From the NCBI RefSeq assembly GCF_001306035.1, contig NZ_LGCM01000060.1, forward strand, positions 1 through 64,000: a stretch of DNA of 64,000 nucleotides, in the 5' to 3' direction. Made by a program: the position numbers and the translations under genes. Numbering within the stretch: the first letter of the stretch is position 1; each line of letters opens with the position of its first letter. The DNA is from Levilinea saccharolytica. GTDB taxonomy: Bacteria; Chloroflexota; Anaerolineae; Anaerolineales; Anaerolineaceae. Below are positions 59,666-64,000 of the stretch, piece after piece. Below the pieces are notes generated by a model. The model saw only the letters and a list, made by a program, of their open reading frames with translations. It was not told where the DNA came from and did no database searches.

Positions 59666-61282
59666 ATGGACATTTCTGGATATGAGTACCAATGGCTGGT
59701 ACTGCTCGGCATCGCCGTCTTCTTCGCCATCCGCCTGGGAGTTGGCTATTACGCCTCGCGCAAAGTCAGCAGCGCCACCGATTTCATTGTCGCCGGACGC
59801 CGCCTGCCCATCTACCTGGCGGGTGCATCCATCATGGCCACCTGGTTCGCCGCCGAAGTTCTCATGGGGGCCAGCTCCAACGCCTACCAGTACGGCTTTC
59901 AGGGGGTAGTATTTGACCCCTTTGGCGCGGGCCTGTGCCTGCTGATTTCCGGCTTCTTCTTCATCCGCCTCATGCGCCGCGCGCGCTATCTGACCCTCAT
60001 TGACTTTTTTGAACGCCGCTACGGCCGCACCATGGGCTTTCTCATCTCCCTGGTGCAGTTGGCCACCTACTTTGGCTGGACTGCCGCCCAAATTGTGGCG
60101 GGCGGCAACATCGTCCACGCCCTCTTTGGTTGGCCGGTGGCCGCGGGCATGATCCTGGTGGCCACCATCGTCACCGTCTACACCCTCATGGGCGGCATGT
60201 GGGCCGACACCCTTCTGGACTTCATGCAAATGTTCCTCACCGCGGGCGGCATCACCCTGGTCTTCTCGGCGGTGGTGCGCGCCATCGGCGGCTGGGATGT
60301 GCTGGTGGCCAACGCCGGCTCCATGTTCACCTCCAAGCCCTTCACCCTGCTGCCCATCCCTGGCGAGGGCTACCTGGGGTACGACGGCCTGTTGGGCTGG
60401 ACCTACTGGCTGGCGGCCTGGATGGCGGTCGGTCTGGGCTCCATCGCCGCCCAGGACTTAATGCAGCGCTCCATGTCGGCCCGCAACGAGGCCACCTCGG
60501 TGTGGGGCACCTACATGGCCTCGGCCCTCTACATCGGCTTCGGCGTGCTCTCCCCCCTGATCGGCATCGGCATGTTCGTGCTCAACCCCAATCTCACCGT
60601 GGATCAGACTGAGTTTGTGCTGGTCTCTGCGGCCATGAAATACCTCACGCCCATCCTGACCTCGGTCTTCATCGCCGCCCTGGCCTCCGCCCTGATGAGC
60701 ACCTCTGACACCTCCATCCTGGCAGGCGCTTCCATCGTCTCCGAAAACATCCTGCCCTTCCTCAGAAACAAAAAAATGGACGGCAAAGCTCAACTGCTGT
60801 GGACGCGCATCGGTGTGGTCGGCATGGGAGTCATCAGCCTGCTGCTGGCCCTCTACGCCGAAACCATCTACAAGCTGGCCACCTTCTCCTGGACGGTGCT
60901 GTTGGTAGGCGTATTCACTTCCTTTGCTTTCGGCATGTACTGGAAGCGCGCCAACCTGGTGGGGGCCGTCACCGCCTTTGTGACCGGTTTCACCACCTGG
61001 CTGATCCTCACCCTGGTGGTGCTGCTGCCTATCACCCTGGTAGTCTGCGAAGGCGATTATGAAGTGGCTGTTTGGGACGCGGCCTACATTGGCTCGGTGC
61101 CCGCGCTGATCGTGTCCATCATCGGCATGGTCGTCGGCTCGCTCGTCACCCAAAAATCCAACCCGCCCCTGCCCCTGCGCGATGTGGACGGCAACATCAT
61201 CGAATTTTCCAACCGTCTGGGCATCAACCCATTGTGGGATGCCCTGCGCAAGCTCAAGCCGGGCGAGGAAGACCGCACCTAA
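59666..61282 (+). CDS. Sodium:solute symporter family transporter
   Basis: A 538-residue protein with about 13 helices. SSS-family features are SSATDFIVAGRRLPIYLAGA after helix 1, IMATWFAAEVLMGASSNAY in helix 2 and IAALASALMSTSDTSILAGA in helix 8, the last carrying the Na+-site Ser/Thr residues. AGGAGG lies eight bases before the ATG. Placed directly after putrescine aminotransferase, it is a likely importer of putrescine or a related amine; the SSS family also includes proline, pantothenate and sugar carriers, so the substrate is inference. A terminator follows. Confidence 0.87.
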   Translation: MDISGYEYQWLVLLGIAVFFAIRLGVGYYASRKVSSATDFIVAGRRLPIYLAGASIMATWFAAEVLMGASSNAYQYGFQGVVFDPFGAGLCLLISGFFFIRLMRRARYLTLIDFFERRYGRTMGFLISLVQLATYFGWTAAQIVAGGNIVHALFGWPVAAGMILVATIVTVYTLMGGMWADTLLDFMQMFLTAGGITLVFSAVVRAIGGWDVLVANAGSMFTSKPFTLLPIPGEGYLGYDGLLGWTYWLAAWMAVGLGSIAAQDLMQRSMSARNEATSVWGTYMASALYIGFGVLSPLIGIGMFVLNPNLTVDQTEFVLVSAAMKYLTPILTSVFIAALASALMSTSDTSILAGASIVSENILPFLRNKKMDGKAQLLWTRIGVVGMGVISLLLALYAETIYKLATFSWTVLLVGVFTSFAFGMYWKRANLVGAVTAFVTGFTTWLILTLVVLLPITLVVCEGDYEVAVWDAAYIGSVPALIVSIIGMVVGSLVTQKSNPPLPLRDVDGNIIEFSNRLGINPLWDALRKLKPGEEDRT

Positions 61283-61312
61283 ACCCGCCCATATCTCCAC
61301 ACCTGTTTTCAC

Positions 61313-61348
61313 CCGTCGGGAGCCAAAACCAGCCCCCGGCGGTTTTTT
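61313..61348 (+). terminator. Rho-independent terminator after the symporter gene
   Basis: Arms 61313-61323 and 61332-61342 form an 11-position stem with one G-T pair and one mismatch, an 8-base loop, and six Ts (61343-61348). It lies 30 bases after the stop codon. Confidence 0.88.
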
Positions 61349-61445
61349 ATGCGCTGCGTCCAGGGCGTAAATCCTCTGAGGGGAATTGCTGAAAATATAG
61401 TATCATTGGGTTTCAGCAGTCTAATCAAAATAGGATTCGATTCGT

Positions 61446-62732
61446 ATGACATTAAACCCCGACAACGCCACCCCACCTTCCACTCCGGAATCCCCTTCCG
61501 CGGACCCCGTCCGCCGCTGGGCCTTCCTGAGCTGGATCGCCGCCGTCTTAACCCTGGCGCTGCTCCTCTGGCTGAATTTCCCCACCCTCGACCAACTGGC
61601 CCGCGGCATTTACACCCCCACCCCGGCTCCCCCCACCCTGACCCCCACGCCGCGGCCTTCGCGCACCCCCACCATCACCTCTACCCCCACCATCGAACCC
61701 ACCGCCACGCTGACCCCCTACCCGCCGTCGGCCTATCAAATCCCCGACGCCTCCCTGCTCGATCCCGTTTTCCCGGGTCTGCGAGGTACGGCCGTGGTGA
61801 TCAATGAGGATCAGGCCCAGGTCAACCCGCCTTTTGACAATCCCCAGTGGATTTCTTCGGACACCATCGCCCAGCAGTTGGGCAAGGAACTCACCGAGCG
61901 CTATTACGCCACCTTCGGCGCGGCCTCCATCCAATGGCAAACGGATAAGCCCCTCAGCCCCGGCCTGTATGAAGTTTATGTGCTCGACACCGTTTTCAGC
62001 TCCGGCGGCAGCCTGGACTTCACCGTGTCTCTCGGCGGGCAGCCCATCAGCCCCATCTTTGGTTCCGCCTCGCTGCAATACCAATCCTCGCGCGGCAACC
62101 CGCCCCAAATTCAGGATCTGTGGCGCAGTATCGGCCTCTACAACCTCGACCGTCCCGACCTGCTGACGATCGCCACCAGCTGGCAGAACCGCGATGAAAA
62201 TTCCATCGTGGCGGTGGACCGCGTGCTGATTGTGCCCTACCCGGCCACGGCCCAGGCCATGTTGGAACGCCTGCCGCGCCGCGCCCAGCAAACCGTCCTG
62301 ATTGACGACCTGGCTGCCCGGATTGAATCCAATCAGGTCATCTATTCGGAATCGGACGCCCTGTCGTGGAAAGATCAATATCAGTACGTCATCAACCCCG
62401 AAACCGAAATCACCGCCACCTGGGAAACCTATGAACCGGTCGCCGCGGCCAAATATGAGGTCTTCGTCTGGCTGCCCGCCTCACACGCCACCGGTCAGGT
62501 CTCGTACCGCGTCCAAATTAACAATGAGGATGTCACCCCCGACGGGCTGGAAAGCGCCAACATCGCCGTCAACCAATCTGAGTTCCGCGGCGGTCAATGG
62601 GTCTCTTTGGGCCAGTTCACCACCCCGCGCATCTACGAAAAACCCGTGCCCATCAACATCCAAATCGCCATCCCCGCCAACGCCACCGGTGATATCGCCC
62701 TGGATGCGGTGGCCATCGTCCGCGCCGAGTAA
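61446..62732 (+). CDS. Membrane-anchored protein with two golvesin-like domains
   Basis: The protein has 428 residues. Residues about 25-45 are a single membrane helix (type II anchor), followed by a Pro/Thr linker at 57-93. Two beta-rich segments, about 125-275 and 295-428, share the pattern of golvesin-like carbohydrate-associated modules: GLYEVYVLDT and KYEVFVWLPASH, GGQWVSLGQF and a closing AVDRVLIV or ALDAVAIV. No catalytic domain is visible. Function is unknown; surface binding is plausible. No convincing promoter was found before the ATG. Confidence 0.6.
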   Translation: MTLNPDNATPPSTPESPSADPVRRWAFLSWIAAVLTLALLLWLNFPTLDQLARGIYTPTPAPPTLTPTPRPSRTPTITSTPTIEPTATLTPYPPSAYQIPDASLLDPVFPGLRGTAVVINEDQAQVNPPFDNPQWISSDTIAQQLGKELTERYYATFGAASIQWQTDKPLSPGLYEVYVLDTVFSSGGSLDFTVSLGGQPISPIFGSASLQYQSSRGNPPQIQDLWRSIGLYNLDRPDLLTIATSWQNRDENSIVAVDRVLIVPYPATAQAMLERLPRRAQQTVLIDDLAARIESNQVIYSESDALSWKDQYQYVINPETEITATWETYEPVAAAKYEVFVWLPASHATGQVSYRVQINNEDVTPDGLESANIAVNQSEFRGGQWVSLGQFTTPRIYEKPVPINIQIAIPANATGDIALDAVAIVRAE

Positions 62733-62755
62733 CTTGCCCCCCGGCAGAGGTGCCT

Positions 62756-64000
62756 ATGAGCAGCGAAAACCCCATCATCCGCCAGCTTCCGCCCAAATCG
62801 CGCGAGGTATTTAACGCCGTCTGGGACTCATTAGCCCCTGCCGATCAACGCAGCCTGAAAACCCTCATCACCGGCTTCCCCTCCGATTCCGCCATGCTGC
62901 GCGTGCTGGTCAAGCTCTCGGCGGATCAAATCAAGATGACGTTTGGTTCCAAACACCGCGTGGCCATCGTAGGCCCGGCCAACGTGGGCAAATCTACGCT
63001 CTACAACCTGCTCATCCAAAACAAGCACGACCGCGCCGAGGTCAGCCCGCTGCCCGGCACCACCCGCACCAACCAGAGCGCAGACGCCGGCCTGTTCAAC
63101 ATCGTGGATACCCCCGGCGCGGATGCGGTTGGCTATGTGGGCGCATTGGAACAAGAGCAGGCCCTGCAGGCCGCCCGTGAGGCTGATTTTCTGGTCATCG
63201 TCTTCGACGCGATCCAGGGCATCAAGCAGACTGAGCTGGAGCTGTACCAGACTCTGCTCAGCTACGGCAAACCCTACATTGTCGTCCTCAACAAAATTGA
63301 TCTGGTGCGCAAAGAATCGCAGCGCGTCCTGCAGCTGGCCGCCCAGCATTTGGAGCTGACCCCCGAACAGATCATCCCCGTGGTGGCCCGTACCGGCGAG
63401 AATCTGGACAAAGTGCTTCTGGCCATCGCCGCCACCGAGCCGGGGATCGTAGCCGCCCTGGGGGCTGCCCTGCCGCAGTACCGCTGGCGGCTGGCCTGGC
63501 GTTCCATCGTGTCCGCCGCCTCCATCGCCGCCGCCATCGCCCTCATCCCCCTGCCCATTCTGGATTTCGGCCCCCTGCTGGTCACCCAGTCCATGATGGT
63601 GCTGGGCATCGCCCGCATCTACAATTACAAGATCACCGCCGCTCGCGCGCGCGAACTGGCGGTCACCTTCGGTCTGGGCTTTTTGGGCCGCAGCCTGTTT
63701 GCCCAGTTGAGCAAATTGGGCGGGCTGCCCGGCTGGCTGCTGGCCGCCGCCATAGCCTCTTCCACCACGGTGGTCATGGGCTACGCCGCCGCCATCTGGT
63801 TTGAAAAAGGCGAGCGCCTCTCCAACGAGAGCCTCAAGAAACTCACCGCCGTCATGACCCAATCGCTGCTCAGCCGTCTGAAGAGCCTGGGCAAGAAGGG
63901 CCGCCCCGATCAGCAAACCCTCAAACAGCAGGTGGAACAGGCCCTCGAAGAAGCCGCCATCGGCACAGACCGCAGCATCCTGGATCAGCAAGCCCAGGCT
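62756..64000 (+). CDS. Era/TrmE-like GTPase with DUF697-type membrane domain (3' end outside window)
   Basis: The reading frame is open from the ATG at 62756 to the window end, giving at least 415 codons. G motifs are complete: G1 GPANVGKST at 73-81, G2 PGTTRT, G3 DTPGAD and G4 NKID. After the GTPase (about 1-240), two to three hydrophobic segments (IAAAIALIPLPILDFGPLLV and LPGWLLAAAIASSTTVVMGY) match the DUF697 type, which tethers such GTPases to the membrane. A helical tail follows. It begins 23 bases after the golvesin-like gene. Cellular role unknown; members are implicated in membrane or stress functions. Confidence 0.85.
   Translation, partial: MSSENPIIRQLPPKSREVFNAVWDSLAPADQRSLKTLITGFPSDSAMLRVLVKLSADQIKMTFGSKHRVAIVGPANVGKSTLYNLLIQNKHDRAEVSPLPGTTRTNQSADAGLFNIVDTPGADAVGYVGALEQEQALQAAREADFLVIVFDAIQGIKQTELELYQTLLSYGKPYIVVLNKIDLVRKESQRVLQLAAQHLELTPEQIIPVVARTGENLDKVLLAIAATEPGIVAALGAALPQYRWRLAWRSIVSAASIAAAIALIPLPILDFGPLLVTQSMMVLGIARIYNYKITAARARELAVTFGLGFLGRSLFAQLSKLGGLPGWLLAAAIASSTTVVMGYAAAIWFEKGERLSNESLKKLTAVMTQSLLSRLKSLGKKGRPDQQTLKQQVEQALEEAAIGTDRSILDQQAQA

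Noticed and set aside
62831-63991. Minus-strand open frame of 386 codons at the right edge
   Set aside because: It is antisense to a GTPase with all G motifs intact on the plus strand, whose frame is open to the window end.

Overview
The window looks like chromosomal DNA of a high-GC bacterium, most likely Chloroflexota, class Anaerolineae. This is an inference from protein style: Thr/Pro-rich 'PTPTPTATP' linkers behind single membrane anchors or lipoboxes, a secreted protein ending in a YFPFL-like tail, NB-ARC/TPR signalling proteins, and many large GT-C membrane proteins. No rRNA, tRNA, CRISPR array, transposase or phage gene was seen. Coding density is very high, with most neighbouring genes overlapping or separated by fewer than 30 bases.

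Layout. (1) 193-6468, plus strand: a secreted CHAP-domain protein with eight cadherin-like repeats, then two tandem paralogous MFS transporters. (2) 6721-9779, plus strand: a translationally coupled NB-ARC ATPase and TPR protein that look like a STAND/NLR-type protein split into two polypeptides. (3) 9789-47337, minus strand: about 37.5 kb and 35 consecutive genes for a surface polysaccharide. It begins at a near-consensus sigma70 promoter (47364-47392) in front of a MarR-type EPS regulator. Behind the regulator lie GDP-fucose synthase, a Wzm/Wzt ABC exporter, nucleotide-sugar and nonulosonic (sialic-like) acid enzymes, many glycosyltransferases, methyltransferases, GT-C membrane proteins and a pair of paralogous lipoproteins. 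One more GT-C gene (47433-49346) lies just upstream on the same strand. (4) 49467-51494, minus strand: serC-serA, with a strong terminator behind serA. (5) 51635-54412, minus strand: a large M23-type cell-envelope protein. (6) 54577-57824, plus strand: a sugar transporter and a GH51 arabinofuranosidase. (7) 58246-61282, plus strand: putrescine aminotransferase and a sodium:solute symporter behind a promoter and a roughly 280-nt leader. (8) 61446-64000, plus strand: a membrane-anchored golvesin-like protein and a GTPase cut by the window end.

How the genes work together. The large minus-strand block encodes assembly and ABC-dependent export of a complex glycan. Two nonulosonic acid modules are visible. 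Module A (23344-26271) has a synthase lacking the usual C-terminal SAF domain, a CMP-transferase fused to a HAD phosphatase, and a PtmA-like reductase. Module B (35653-40624) has an SpsF-type cytidylyltransferase, a synthase with SAF domain, an RmlD-like reductase and a PseB-like dehydratase. Several expected partners (PseC, PseG, Gmd, an initiating phosphoglycosyltransferase) are not in the window, so they are encoded elsewhere or the sugars differ from the textbook ones. The flanking plus-strand genes suggest use of plant-type arabinosides and of polyamines.

Functions were assigned by reading motifs in translated sequence. No database search was run, so substrate-level statements are inference.
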